Positions 11,696-24,000 of a DNA stretch of 64,000 bases are shown piece by piece (position 1 is the stretch's first letter; each line of letters opens with the position of its first letter). Both the position numbers and the translations under genes were made by a program. The DNA is from Proteles cristata cristata (Eukaryota > Chordata > Mammalia > Carnivora > Hyaenidae), in contig JAESUZ010004795.1 in the NCBI GenBank assembly GCA_017311185.1, forward strand, positions 62,001 through 126,000. Reading direction: 5' to 3'. The notes under the pieces were generated by a model. That model did no database searches, was not told the origin of the DNA, and saw nothing but the letters and a program-made list of their open reading frames with translations.

Positions 11696-11789
11696 TCACC
11701 ACTAAGCCAGCCCTACAAAAAAATCCTGAGGGGGACGCTCTGAAGGAAATGTTGCAAGGAACAAAGATACCAGAGACACCACCACAAAC

Positions 11790-14700
11790 ATGAACACTAC
11801 AAAAGATACAAAGACTCAAAACCCACACATTTCAATAGTAACACTGAATGTAAATGGGCTGAATGCTCCAATCAAAAGACATAGGGTAGCAGAATGTATA
11901 GAAAAACAAAATCGATCTATATGCTGTCTACAAGAAACTCATTTTAGACTGGAAGATACCTTCAGATGCAAAGTAAGGGGATGGAGAAATATATATCATG
12001 CTATGGGAAATCAAAAGAAAGCCGGAGTAGCTATACTTATATCAAACAAACTGGACTTTAAATTAAAGACAATAACAAGAGATGAAGAAGGGCACTACTT
12101 AATAATTACAGGGTCCATCCATGAGGAAGAACTATCATAAATGCCTATGCACCGAATATGGGAGCATCTAAATATCTAAAACAATTAATCACAAACAGAA
12201 ACAAGCTTATAGATAAGAATGTGCTAATAGCAGGGGACCTTAATACTCCACTTACAGGAATGGATAGGTCAACCAGACAGAAAATCACTAAATAATAGAC
12301 TTGAAAGACACATTGGACCACATGGATCTGCTGGATATATTTAGAACTTTATATCCTGAGGCCAGAGAATTTACTTTCTTCTCCAGTGTGCATGGCACAT
12401 TCTCCAAGATAGATCACACACTGGGACTTAAAGCATCCCTCCATAAATATAAAAGAATTGAGATCATACCATGCACACTGTCAAATCATAATGCTTTGAA
12501 ACTTGAAATCAATCACAGGAAGAAGTCTGGAAAACCTCCAAAAACATGGAGGTTAAAGAACACCCTACTAAAGAATGAATGGGCCAATCAGGCAATTAGA
12601 GATGAAATCAAAAAATATATGGAAACAAATGAAAATGAAAACACAATAATCCACAATCTATGGGATGCGGTAAAGTCAGTCCTAAGAGGAATGTACATTG
12701 CTCTCTAGGCCTATTTCAAGAGATTAGAAAAAGCGCAAGTCCAAAATCTAACAGCTCACCTAAAGGAAGTAGAGGCAGAGCAACAAGAACGCCCTAAACC
12801 CAATAGAAGAAGACAAATAGTAAAAATTAGATCAGAAATAAACAACATAGACCAAAGAAACAATTGAACAGATCAATGAAACCAAGAGTTGGTTTTTTGA
12901 AAAAATAAACAAAATTGACAAACCTCTAGACAGAATTATCAAAAAGAAAAGAGTGAGCACCCAAATAGACAAAATTATGAATGAAAATGGACTTATTACA
13001 ACAAACCCCTCAGAAATACAAGAAATTATCAGGGATTACAATGAAAAATTATATGTCAACAAATTGGACAACTTAGAAGAAATGGACAAATTCCTAAACA
13101 CACAATCACTACCAAAATTCACATGGGAAGAAATAGAAAATCTGAACAAACGCATAACGAGTGAAGAAATCGAATCAGGTATCAAAAATCTCCCAACAAA
13201 TAGGAGCCCTGGACCTGATGGGTTCCTTGGGGAATTCTACCAGACATTTAAAACAGAATTAATCCCAATTCTTCTCAAGCTATTACAAAAAATAGAAATC
13301 GAAGGAAAACTCCTGGACTCATTTTATGAAGCCAGCATCACTCTGATTCCTAAGCCAGACAGAGATCCTGCAAAAAAAGAGTACTACAGGCCAATATCCT
13401 TGATGAATACGGATGCAAAAATCCTCAACAAGATCCTTGCAAATCGAATCCAACACCACATAAAAAGAATCATCCACCAAGATCAAGTGGGATTCATTCT
13501 GGGTTACAGGGCTGGTTCAACATTCGCAAAACAATCAATGTGATACATCACATGAACAAAAGAAACGATAAAAACCATATGATCCTGTAGATAGATACAG
13601 AAAAAGCATTTGACAAAATACAGCATCCCTTCTTTTTTTTTTTTTATGTTTTATTTATTTCTAGGAGAGAGAGAGAGAGACAGCATGAGCAGGGGAGGAT
13701 CAGAGAGACTGGGAGTCACAGACTGAAACAGGCTCCAGGCTCTGAGCTGGCAGTCAGCACAGAGCCCGATGCGGGGCTCGAACCCACGAACCGTGAGACC
13801 ATGACCTAAGCGAAAGTCGGACGCTTAACCGACTAAGCCACCCAGGCGCCCCCAGCATCCCTTCTTAATAAAGACTCTGGAGAAAGTCGGGATGGAAGGA
13901 ACCTACTTAAACATCATCAAAGCCATTTATGAGAAACCTTCAGCTAACATCATCCTCAACGGGGAAAAACAGGTTTCCCCCTGAGATCAGGAACACGGCA
14001 GGGATGTCCACTCTCACCATTGTTGTTTAACATAGTGCTGGGAGTGCTAGAATCAGCCATCAGACAACAAAAGGAAGTCAGAGGCATCAGAATTGGCAAA
14101 GAGGAAGTCAAACTTTCACTCGTAGCAGATGACATGATACTCTACATAGAAAACCCGACAGACTCCACCAGAAGCCTACTAGAACTGATCCAAGAATTCA
14201 GCCAAGTTGCAGGGTACAAATTCAACGTACAGAAATCAGTTGCATTTTTATACACCAACAATGAAGCAACAGAAGAGACATCGAGAAACTGATCCCATTC
14301 ACAATTGCACAAAAAACATAAAATACCTAGGAATAAACCTAACCAAGGATACAAGAGATATATATGATGAAAACTATAGAAAACTTATGAAGGAAATTGA
14401 AGAAGACACAAACAAATGGAAAAACATTCCATGCTCATGGATAGGAAGAATAAATATAGTTAAAATGTCATTACTACCGAAAGCAATCTACACATTCAAT
14501 GCAATTCCAATCAACATTGCACCAGCATACTTCTCAAAACTAGAACAAACCATCCTAAAATTGGTATGGAACAACAAAAGACCCCGAATAGGCAAAATAA
14601 TACTGAACAATAAAACCAAAACGGGAGGTATCACCATCCCAGAATTTAGCCTCTACTATAAAGCTGTCATCATCAAGACATTATGGGATTGGCACAAAAA

Positions 14701-15859
14701 TAGACACAAAGACCAATGGAATAGAATTGAAAACTCAGAGCTGGACCTAAAGGTATACAGCCAACTACTCTTTGACAAAGCTGGAAAGAATACCCAATGG
14801 AAAAAAAACAGCCTTTTTAACAAATGGTGTTGGGAGAAGTGGACAGCAATATGCAGAAGAATGAAACTAGATCATTTTCTCACACCATGCACAAAAATAA
14901 ACTAAAAGTGGATAAAGGACCTGAACGTGAGACAGGAAACTATCAACACCCTAGAGGAGAAAGCAGGAAACAATCTCCTTGACCTCCACCGCAGCAACTT
15001 CTTACTTGACACATCCCCAAAAGCAAGGGAATCAAGAGCAAAAATAAACGAATGGGACCTCATCAAGATTAAAAGCTTCTGCACAGTAAAGGAAACAACC
15101 CACAAAACTAATAGGCAACCAACGGAATGGGAAAAGATAGTTGCAAATGACATGTCAGATAAAGGGTTAATATCCAAAATCTATAAGGAACTCACCAAAC
15201 TCCACACCTAAAAAACAAACAACCCAGTGAAGAAATGGGCAGAAGATATGAACAGACACTTCTCCAAAGAGAACATGCAAATGGCCAACAGACACATGAA
15301 ACGATCCTCAGCATCCCTGCTCATCAAGGAAATACAAATCAAAACCACCCTGAGATACCACTTCATACCAATCAGAGTGGCTAAAATGAGCAAACCAGAG
15401 GGCTATAGATGCTGGCGAGGGTGGGGAGAGACGGGTACCCTCCTACACTGTTGGTGGGAATGTAAAGTGGTACAGCCCCTCTGGAAAACAGTGTGGAGGT
15501 TCCTCAGGAAACTAACAATAGAACTCCCCTATGACCCAGCAATAGCACTGCCAGCAGTTTACCCAAGGGATATAGAAATGCTGATACATAGGAGCACATG
15601 GAGCCCAATGTTCATAGCAGCACTCTCAACAATAGCTAAAACATGGAAAGAGCCTAAGTGTCCATCAACGGACGAATGGATCAAGAAGATGTGGTTTATT
15701 TATACCATGGAATACTCCATGGCAATGAGAAACAATGAAATCTGGCCATGTGTAGCAACTTGGATGGACCTTGAGGGTGTTATGCTGAGCGAAATAAGTC
15801 AGGCAGAGAAGGACAAATGTCAAATGTTTGCACGTATAGGAGGATTAGGAGGAACTTAA
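11790..15859 (+). pseudogene. LINE-1 A ORF2 remnant (endonuclease and reverse transcriptase)
   Basis: Encodes the L1 replicase in several broken frames. The endonuclease region (11,790-12,708) shows VTLNVNGLN and the catalytic QETH motif. The reverse-transcriptase region (12,953-14,292) shows [23 protein letters not shown], and an active-site block reading VADDMILY where L1 normally has FADD. The C-terminal region runs from 14,207 to 15,859. Stops near 12,140, 12,290 and 12,706, several frame changes, and a SINE at 13.63 kb destroy the frame. Confidence 0.9.
13634..13852 (-). mobile_element. CAN-SINE, minus, inserted in LINE-1 A ORF2
   Basis: Young-type copy (ACCTAAGCGAAAGTCGGACG) flanked by the ORF2 word CAGCATCCCTTCT at 13,621 and 13,853. 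Younger than the host LINE-1. Confidence 0.95.
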
Positions 15860-16069
15860 CTGAGGACCATGGGGAGAAGAAGGTTGGGGGGAACGGTGGG
15901 GGAAAGGGAGAGAGGCAAACCATGAGAGACTCTTGAATGCTGAGAACAAACTGAGGACTGATGGGTGTTGGGGGGAGGGGGGAATGGGCATGGAGGAGGG
16001 CACTTGTGGGGATGAGCACTGGGTGTAATATGGAAAGCAACTTGACAATAACCTATTTGTAAAAAAAAG

Positions 16070-16080
16070 ACTAAAGCCTC
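16070..16080. repeat. Right target-site duplication of LINE-1 A
   Basis: ACTAAAGCCTC, identical to 9009-9019. Confidence 0.9.
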
Positions 16081-16520
16081 CATATACTGGAAACCATGCA
16101 CGAGATGACAGGCGATTCTCTGTCCCCAGTGTTCCCGGGATTTCTGCACCAAACCCCAATGTGTCTACCACTACCCTGACACACTTCTCACACAAGGCAA
16201 ACACTCAGCCATGAACTAACAGACTTCCTCAGAACTACAGAGATTTCCCCAAACCCTCAAAGCAATGGAGAACCAATGAGATAGGGGGGCCCTCACTGTG
16301 GATGTGAAGGATCTTTGGTGGCACTGAAGGTGAATCCTTAGAGAATGTGGGGTGTGGGAAAGCCATGTCCGTCCCTGTGTGAGAGGCAGAGACATGAAAC
16401 TAGGTTTCTCAAACTAATTTCCATTCAAGAAGGGCTGCTCAAACCACATTTGTAAGGTTTATCTTCCTCCATCACATTGGGACCTCATGTCTGTCATCTC
16501 CTTCCTTCATTCCCACTTAC

Positions 16521-16616
16521 CTGGGTATGAGGCTGCTGTGTCCTTTCTCTTCACATCCCATAGTTCCCTCTTTTGTTCCAAAAAGATGACCAGGACCGGC
16601 TTTGACACAACAAGTC
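16521..16616 (-). CDS. KRAB-ZNF unit 1, KRAB-B exon
   Basis: A 96-base exon, the standard KRAB-B length, between a CTACCAAACAG acceptor and a CCCAG|GTAAGT donor. In phase with KRAB-A it encodes GLVVSKPVLVIFLEQ, then a WDVKRKDTAASYP-like end. That is the usual B box, which strengthens KRAB repression. It carries no stop. The intron to KRAB-A is 487 bases; the intron to the finger exon is about 9.7 kb because of LINE-1 A and several SINEs. Confidence 0.85.
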
Positions 16617-17086
16617 CTGTTTGGTAGAACAACGGGATAGAAGTATTGCTGGAGATTCTACCTTTCAACCCAGTATTGGCCTCAGTAGAGAAGAGAGGAC
16701 ATTCTAGAATTCTGGAACATCATGACTAAATAATCATGCCCAGCAGTCCCTTTGGAAAACAGGGGAGATTTCCAAGGTTCAGATCATGATCTCCACTTCC
16801 GAGTATTACCACTACCATAATGGGTAGAAATTCGTATTGAGGATGGAAATACCATTTAATGCCACCCAGTGTTTAGAATTGCCATTAATCTAAGAAATGA
16901 TGATGATACTCTAAGGAAGGGAAACCTCACCTGAAAGGAAACATCAAGATTTTTCTCTACACCTATGAACCTCTACTTCCTTCCCTTACTGTAGGGATTT
17001 GAATCTCAGTCATGCCAAGAGAAAGATTCTAAGAGACAGTCTTCAAAGGAAGGAACAAAACCCGTGAGTGTGGTTTGGGAAATCTA

Positions 17087-17248
<162 letters not shown>

Positions 17249-17739
17249 TTACCAAGTGGACACATGAGGAGGTCCTCATGGTACCTATGAGAGAAAGTTA
17301 ATATCACCAGCTGAACCTCATGACAGAACCTTCACTGCTGCTGAACCTGCAGACTGAACCTGCCTGCGCTCACCGACCTTAGTCCCTCATTTTAGTAGCC
17401 TCTTATTTACACCTCCCGTTTACTTCAAGCAAAACACCCCACAGGCAGTGTCCTGTGGTGGAAATAGAAAGTAACCAAAAGAAGGTAATGACTGCCCTGA
17501 AGAAGATCTTAAAAGGCTCATTTTGAGCTTAACCCCTGACTCCCATCTATGGAGATAAATATCAGAAAAAAGCATGGCGTCAGGATAGTTACCATTATCT
17601 CATTATATACATTTTTAAATGTTTCTTTCCTAGAAGAGAGAACACAAATATGGGTGGGGCAGACACAAGAATTCCTTCCAGGCTCCATGCTCAGCAAAGA
17701 CCTTGAGTTGAAGATTGATTTCAAGACGGTGCGATCATT

Positions 17740-17959
17740 GGGGCGCCTGGGTGGCTTAGTCGGTTAAGCGTCCGACTTTCGCTTAGGTCATGATCTCACA
17801 GTTTGTGGGTTCGAGCCCCGCGTCGGGCTCTGTGCTGACTGTCAGCTCAGAGCCTGGAGCCTGTTTCAGATTCTGTGTCTCCCTCTCTCTCTGACCCTCC
17901 CCTGCTCACCCTGTCTCTCTCTCCTAGAAATAAATAAAAATATTAAAAAAAAACAAAAC
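17740..17959 (+). mobile_element. CAN-SINE, plus, young type
   Basis: GGGGCGCCTGGGTGGCTTAG head with GACTTTCGCTTAGG. Flanked by GACGGTGCGATC at 17,725 and 17,960. Confidence 0.95.
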
Positions 17960-18194
17960 GACGGTGCGATCGTGACTTAAGCCTAAATCAAGAGCCAGAA
18001 GCTGAAGGGACTGAGCCACCCTTTTACCACATTATAATGCTAAAATCTCCAACCAAGGAGGAGCACAAATGTCATTTACTGTGTAACATACAGAGAATGT
18101 ATGGAACTATTATCTGAAGTCTCATTGTCCACCTTATCCATAGCCTCTACTTTCGAAATATCCACCTTAACCTTAAATACAAGGAAACCATTCT

Positions 18195-18412
18195 GAGGTG
18201 CCTCACTGGCTCAGTTGTCTGACTCTTGGTTTCAACTCAGATCATGATCTCACAGTTTATGAGTTCTAGCCCTGCATCAGGCTCTGTGCTGATAGTGTAG
18301 ACGCTCTCTGAGATTCTCTCTCTTGCTCTCTCTCTGCACCACCACCCCCAGCTGCCCTCTCTGTCTCTCAAATTTTTAGAAAAATTAAAAACAAACAAAC
18401 AAAAAAAGAAAA
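18195..18412 (+). mobile_element. CAN-SINE, plus
   Basis: GAGGTGCCTCACTGGCTCAG head, and an A-rich end of the form (AAAC)n. Confidence 0.85.
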
Positions 18413-18769
18413 AGATCCCTCTTCCTCTGTGAGTCTCTGGTTTGGAAGTTATACCCTGTGATCTCATTTCCTGTAAATCAATTTTCCTTTGTCTCACATC
18501 TCTACCTGATACACTTTTTTAGGATTCACCAAGGACTAATCTCCTGTTTGTTCAATTATATTAGGAGAACTAGTTCTGACTTAGAGGAGTCTCTTGCTTT
18601 CTGCAGTAAGACAGTTTGTAACACAGTATTATGCTCTTAGATATTCTTTGAGTTATGAACCAAATAGATATTGTGTTTATTCAAGAGAATTTGTGAAATG
18701 AATGGATCAACAGAGGCATACACATTTTTGAATCTGGTATTTACATCATGCAGTACATGAGGTGTCAGT

Positions 18770-18964
18770 TTAAAAAGAAATTTTGTGACGATTTACTTTT
18801 GAAAGAGAGGCAGAGCAGGAGGAAGCAGAGATAGCAAGGGAGACACAAAATCCAAAGTGGGCTTTAGGTTCTTAGCTGTCAGCACAGAGCCCAATACGGG
18901 TTCAAACTCACAAACAAAGAGACAATGACCTGAGCTGAAGTCCGATGCTTAACGACTGAGCCAT
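18770..18964 (-). mobile_element. CAN-SINE, minus, probably shared with unit 2
   Basis: TTACTTTTGAAAGAGAGGC tail complement and GACTGAGCCATG truncated head. The flanking intron matches the flank of the SINE at 30.02 kb. Confidence 0.8.
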
Positions 18965-19028
18965 GTGCTGTCTACTTCTTAATGGAAAGTGTTGGTGAGT
19001 TACAAATATACTTGCATATTCTACCATG

Positions 19029-19190
19029 AATAAGAATTCACAATAGTGCATTGGAGATCTTGTTAAAATGCAGATTCTGTTCAGGAGTTCTGGGAAAGGT
19101 AGGTGTCTGCATTTCTAACAAGGCCATAGTCTATGGGCCAAGGGATTCGTATTTCAGGAACACAGAGGAAGAACTCCAAGATCTCTTGCA
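19029..19190 (+). mobile_element. MER5-like hAT DNA-transposon fragment
   Basis: GATCTTGTTAAAATGCAGATTCTG followed by GTCTGCATTTCTAACAAGG resembles the non-autonomous MER5 family. The paralogous copy is at 30.27 kb. Confidence 0.5.
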
Positions 19191-19548
19191 GGACTTGGAA
19201 CTGAGTGGGTTTTATAGCAATTACAGGTTCTACTACGATAGCAAGAAAGACAACAAGGTTTTCCAAGCATTTCCTGCTTAGTGGTGAGCATCTAACAGTC
19301 TTTCATAAATTCATGGAAAAAAAAATCTAAGAGAAGAAAGACTTTATTTTTCTATTTTTACTGAATCTTTTGTCAAATATCTGGTACACGGTACGATCAG
19401 GTTTTAACCCAGGTTAACTGACCTAGAGATGATCTGAAATGACACACAGATCAATATACACAAGGGACCCTAAATTAATGTATATAGTAGGTGTCAAACC
19501 TGATAAGAATGACAGAAGAAGGTATGCACACAAAAGTGATCTCCCATG

Positions 19549-19780
19549 TGGCACCTGGGTGGCTCAGTCGGTTAAGCATCTGGATCAGCTCAGATCATGA
19601 TCTCATGGTTCAGGGTTCAAGTCCCGCGTTGGGCTCTATGCTGTCATCTAGCTCAGGGCCTGGAGCCTGTTTCAGATTCTGTATCTCCCTCTCTCTCTGA
19701 CCTTTCCTTTCTCGTGCTGTCCCGCTCTCTCTCTCTCTCTCTCAGAAATAAGTAAAACATTTTTAAAAATTTTTTAAATT
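19549..19780 (+). mobile_element. CAN-SINE, plus
   Basis: GGCACCTGGGTGGCTCAGTCGG head, then a long CT run and an A-rich end. Confidence 0.9.
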
Positions 19781-19891
19781 GATCTACCTTTATACATTCC
19801 ATGTACACATCCATACAATTTGAAAGTATTTATATAACATTATAAGTGATATAGTAGAAAATTATCAGGGAGACTAAAAAACACTTTTATG

Positions 19892-20089
19892 CCTTTTTAA
19901 TGTTTATTTTTGAGAGACAGTGTGTGAGCAGGGAAGGGGCAGAGAGAGAGGGAGACACAGAATCTGAAGCAAGCTCCAGGCTCTGAGCTGTAAGCACAGA
20001 GCCCGATGCAGGACTTAAAACCACAAACTGCGAGATCATGTCCTGAGCCGAAGTTGGACGCTCAACTGATTAAGCCACCCAGGCGCCCC
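19892..20089 (-). mobile_element. CAN-SINE, minus
   Basis: TTTTTAATGTTTATTTTTG tail and GCCACCCAGGCGCCCC head complement. CTAAAAAACACTTTTAT and CTAAAAACCAGTTTTAG flank it. Confidence 0.92.
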
Positions 20090-20105
20090 TAAAAACCAGT
20101 TTTAG

Positions 20106-20283
20106 TTGCTGGGTGGCTTAGTCATTTAGATGTCCAACTCTTGACTTCAGCTCAGGTCATGATCTCGCGGTTCCTGAGATCAAGCCACACCTCTGGCTCT
20201 GTGCTGACACTGTGGAGTCTTTGGGATTCTCTCTCTAACTCCCTTGCACTGTCCTTCCTTGTCTCTCTCAAAACTAAATAAAA
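20106..20283 (+). mobile_element. CAN-SINE, plus, 5' clipped
   Basis: TGCTGGGTGGCTTAGTCATTT, directly abutting the previous SINE's target duplication. Confidence 0.85.
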
Positions 20284-20505
20284 AAGCCACCAAACACAAA
20301 ACAGTTCAGTGACATGAAACTCCTCAATTTAGTCATAGATGATGCTTAGATTTTTACTTACACTATTAACACAAAAACGTACAATGATATAAATATCACA
20401 GTTTCTATTTCTGAGTCTTCTATGATGGGGGGTACAAACAGAAATATGTTGACCTTCACCAAGAGCCTGCGTACTTTTGGGAAGCATCAAAAAGATTGCT
20501 TCCTG

Positions 20506-20644
20506 CATTCTTTTTATTTTTTTTAATGTGTATTTATATTGTGAGAGAGAGCATGGGCAAGCATGGTGTAAAAGGGAGCGAGGCAAAGAGATAGACAGAA
20601 TCCCCAGCAGGCTCCAGGCTGTGACTGAGCCACCCAGGTGCCCC
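20506..20644 (-). mobile_element. CAN-SINE, minus, internally deleted
   Basis: Tail and GTGACTGAGCCACCCAGGTGCCCC ends are present, but about 70 bases of the middle are missing. Confidence 0.8.
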
Positions 20645-20766
20645 TGGATGTTGCATTTTTAAAAGTATCTTATGACTGCTGATATGTCTTACCAATTGTT
20701 AAAATTGAACTGAAAGATAAGCACGAGAAAAATCTTGGAGAAGTAGTTTTAGAAGTAGAAATTTCA

Positions 20767-20970
20767 GGGGCGCCTTGGTGGCTCAGTCTGTTAAGCATCA
20801 ACTTCGGCTCACGTCATGATCTTATGGTTCATGGATTTGAGCCCTGAGTCGAGTTCTGTGCTGACAGATCAGATTCTGGAGCCTGCTTCAGATTCTGTGT
20901 CTCCCTCTCCCTCTGACCCTCCCTTGCTCATGTTGTCTCTCTCTCTGTCAGAAAAGAAGAAACTATTTTT
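20767..20970 (+). mobile_element. CAN-SINE, plus
   Basis: GGGGCGCCTTGGTGGCTCAG head and CTCTCTCTGTCAGAAAAG end. Confidence 0.9.
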
Positions 20971-21232
20971 TAATAATTTTTTGAATTATCAAAAAATAAC
21001 AAGTATCAATTTCAAAAAAGATTTGTGATTGAATACTCTGTGCACCTACCGTCCCCCATGAACATAAGTGACCTGCAGCCAAAGTAGAGTGCCTTCTGTC
21101 CACGGGTCCTGTCCCTCTGCTCCTTCAAGAAATTACCTGTCTTGTATCATACGGTAGCTCAAGAATAGTATCTTGACCGTAGTACTTAATGATCCCGTAA
21201 CATAATATTTCTTGGAAATCTTTCATTTTATT

Positions 21233-21410
21233 ATTTTTTTAGATTTTTTTTTTAACTGAGAGAGGGTACAATTGGTGGAGAGGAAGGGAGAGAGAGAGAA
21301 AAATCCCAAGAGGGGAATGAGAGAGAGATGTGGGACTCGAATGAACTAATGAACCGTGAAATCAATATCTGAGTTGTGTCAGACAGTTAACCAACTGATC
21401 CACCCAGAAA
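21233..21410 (-). mobile_element. CAN-SINE, minus, old
   Basis: TTTTTTTAACTGAGAGAGG start; CCAACTGATCCACCCAG eroded head complement. Confidence 0.75.
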
Positions 21411-21423
21411 CATTGAAAGCCTT

Positions 21424-21623
21424 TGTTTTTTATGGTTTTTTATTTTGAAAAAGACACAGAGCAGTTTCACGACAGGAGCGGAGAGAGACAGAGAGAGAAT
21501 CCCAAGAGGGCTGCCATCGTCAGCTGCAGCCTGACATGGGGCTCTAGCTCATGAACTCAGAGATCATGAACTGCACCGAAATCAAGAGTGGAAACTTAAC
21601 TGTCTGAGCCACCCAGGCGCCCC
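21424..21623 (-). mobile_element. CAN-SINE, minus
   Basis: Ends GAGCCACCCAGGCGCCCC. CATTGAAAGCCTTTGTTT and CATTGAAAGCTCTTGTTT flank it. Confidence 0.9.
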
Positions 21624-21695
21624 TCATTGAAAGCTCTTGTTTAAATCATTTGTGCCCTATGGTACTTAGGGATTTAAGATGCTCAAACAAGTGAA

Positions 21696-21746
21696 TTTTC
21701 TTTTCTTTTCTTTTCTTTTCTTTTCTTTTCTTTTCTTTTCTTTTCT
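21696..21746. repeat. (TTTTC)n microsatellite
   Basis: About ten TTTTC units. AAACAAGTGAATTTTC occurs on both sides (about 21,685 and 21,764), so the tract looks like the tail of a tiny, severely 5'-truncated minus-strand retroposon. Confidence 0.85.
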
Positions 21747-22388
21747 GGGTGGAAACATAAAACAAACAAGTGAATTTTCACTTGAAAATTTAGAAGTGTG
21801 ATTCTTTGCTTTCTGAAAACACAAAGAAGTACATAGAAGAATATGTCGGTGTCAAGACTATGCAGTGACGTAAAACCCGATAGGCTGGAGGTCTGATTTG
21901 GAACCTCTATCCCAGAGATCATTACATCTACTACACAAAAGTGAGAGCCTTCATTGCCCCATGGAAACTGACCTGAGGTGGGCCAGAAATAAATAAATGC
22001 TCAAGAATGTATTCCTGAGGCCTTTTTGGTGGGCGAATGAGGCTGAGATTATTAAAGCACAGGGACTGGGTCTGCGGAAAGAATGAGCTGCAGGGTAATT
22101 CTGAGACAGGGATTATATACGTTAAATTGGGTGGGTAGAAATAGAAGTTTCCAATGGGCTTTTCATAGGTAAAAGAAACTCACCGGATCCCGGAAGTCTG
22201 GGTATTGTCAAGCTAAGCTTGCTTTTTGCCTCTAGAAAAGCACTGACATTACAGCAGTTGTAAATTTCATGAGGAAAATCTTCCTCTGCCAGTCTTAAGT
22301 ATTTCCCAGTGGGTTGCAAGTTGTAAGAAAATTTAAGTTCATCTACATTTCCTTGGCCTTTGTTCTCCTCACCAGAAACAACAGAAAA

Positions 22389-22585
22389 GGGGGCATGTAG
22401 ATGCTCAGTCAGTTAAGCATCTGACTCTTGATTTCAGCTCAGGTCCAGGTCTCATGATTTTGTGAGTTTGAGCCCTGTATCAGGTTCTGCCCTGACCCTG
22501 GGGAGCCTGCTGGGGATTCACGCGCTCTCTCTGCAACTCCACTGCTCTCGCTCTTTCTGACTCTCTCAAAATAAGTAAATTTGGG
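22389..22585 (+). mobile_element. CAN-SINE, plus
   Basis: GGGGGCATGTAGATGCTCAG head and CTCTCAAAATAAGTAAA tail. Confidence 0.85.
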
Positions 22586-23679
22586 GGAAAAAACTACAGG
22601 AAAAGTGAAACTGGGAGAAAGAAGTTTCCACTTTAAATATGCTGGTGTCTGGAAATTGATCAGGGAATCTGCCTGAAAAACATTTCAACGGATAAGAAGG
22701 AAAATATGAACATTACAGGGGAGAAATCTGGCAAGGTCACAAAGCCAAGTAAAAGAAGGTAATGTCAGCTGTAGGGACACAAAGCGATCTCAGTGCCTGA
22801 AGCACATCCCAGGACACAGGACCACCGGTGTGTTCTTGTGACCCCCAAACAGCAAGTCAGAATACAAACAACTTTGAGGATACAGTGGATTTATTCACCC
22901 TTCAGTCACATATAGTTTCCATGTCTTGTAATATCTACAACATTTAAGTATCTTTTGCACATCCTAACGAAAAGGAACTTTCCAGGTTATTCTATGGCTC
23001 CTATCCATCCTGCGTGTTTTGCATTTTCAGAATCCTATTCTACCCAGAGCTGAGAAAGCATTGAGATCAGAACTAAGTGGGAACAGTTTTCCTTGAGTGC
23101 AGCCCCAGCGCCAGACCCCATCAGCAACAGGAACCTGGGACTCAACACCCTCCCGTCTCAATCTGTCACAAAGGAGCTATTTTCAATACTTACAGGAATT
23201 TAATTGAAAGTGACAACTGTTGATGCCCTGCTGGAAGGCAGGTTGGAGAGAAGGGACCAGAGTCGCTGGGACACAGGGGAGAAGGGTCCTAATCACCTAC
23301 CTTGAGTATCATTTCTGAGAAGGTAAAAACTAGGTGAAAACATAAAGCAGAACCATCAGAACTAAAAAAAAATCATTGGTTTTTTTTTTGAGATTTCTGT
23401 TGTAGTGGGATTCTCACACACAGACTTTTCCCTCCAGGAAACAAATTCATTGCTGCTGGCATAATTCAGTTGGGTTTGTACCCAAAGAACTGAGCCCTGA
23501 ACACCACATGGCATAGTTTTTATGTATGTTTTACTTCTATGTCTCCCATATATGGTAACACACAAACCTGCAGTTGCACCAAGTGTCTCTTATTACAAGG
23601 TCAAAAGGGATGTTGTCAGGTACTCATACAGGCAGGTTGTCTCAGTGTTTTCTTTCCTCAGTGAGGAGACACGACCAAC
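22586..23679. other. Unit 1 first intron, no exon or repeat recognised
   Basis: About 1.1 kb between two SINEs. Parts resemble the corresponding intron of unit 2 (near 32.9-33.1 kb), but the match is weak. No open frame of interest. Confidence 0.3.
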
Positions 23680-23856
23680 TTTCAGAGAGAGAAAGAGAGT
23701 GTGGGAGAAGAGAATGCAAACTGAGGAAAGAGGGACAGAGGAAAGGAGGGAGAATCTTAAACCAGACTCAAGGCTGGAACACAGGTCCCCGGGATCATGG
23801 TCTGAGCTCAAGTCAAGAGTCTGATGTTCAACCGGTTAAAGTCACTCAAGTGCCTT
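23680..23856 (-). mobile_element. CAN-SINE, minus, very old
   Basis: GAGAGAGAAAGAGAGTG body, GATCATGGTCTGAGCTCAAG and TCACTCAAGTGCC head remnant. Confidence 0.55.
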
Positions 23857-23924
23857 GTGATACCTATGTCCATGGAATTTCCCGAGAAAAAAACAAGGCC
23901 TCCGGCCAGGGCCACAAGGCTTAC

Positions 23925-24000
23925 CTGCGATCTAGCCATTTCTTCTTTCACCTTCTGGTCTAGATTTCCTTGTCAGAAGATCTTTGTGGGGAAACCCCAG
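23925..24000 (-). CDS. KRAB-ZNF unit 1, start exon (MARSQ)
   Basis: A 76-base exon with a good acceptor (TTTTCTCCTACTTCAG) and a donor TCGCAG|GTAAGC. Its last 15 bases (23,939 down to 23,925) are ATG GCT AGA TCG CAG. The exon ends in phase 0 and joins directly to the KRAB-A exon, giving MARSQ then GQLTFRDV. A short M-A-x-S-Q exon before KRAB-A is typical of KRAB-ZNF genes. The remaining 61 bases are 5' untranslated. The paralogous exon in unit 2 (33.14 kb) has lost this ATG. Confidence 0.8.

Larger units (their letters stand above)
9020..16069 (+). mobile_element. LINE-1 A, full-length, antisense to unit 1
   Basis: Complete non-LTR retrotransposon. The 5' end reads GGCAAGATGGCGGAG, resembling the YY1-type site at primate L1 5' ends. 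A GC-rich 5' region of about 1.8 kb follows, then ORF1 and ORF2 remnants. The 3' region has long G runs at about 15,880-15,985 (quadruplex-like, as is usual for L1) and a short poly-A. Exact 11-base target duplications flank it. The length, about 7.05 kb, includes a later 0.22-kb SINE in ORF2. It sits in the last intron of unit 1 in the opposite direction, the orientation introns usually tolerate. Stops and frameshifts in both ORFs make it unable to move on its own. The equivalent site in unit 3 is empty. Confidence 0.93.

Noticed and set aside
13600..13860. tRNA-like sequences (tRNA-Lys similarity) as tRNA genes
   Set aside because: All are SINE heads followed by SINE bodies and A-rich tails, with target duplications; none is a free tRNA gene.
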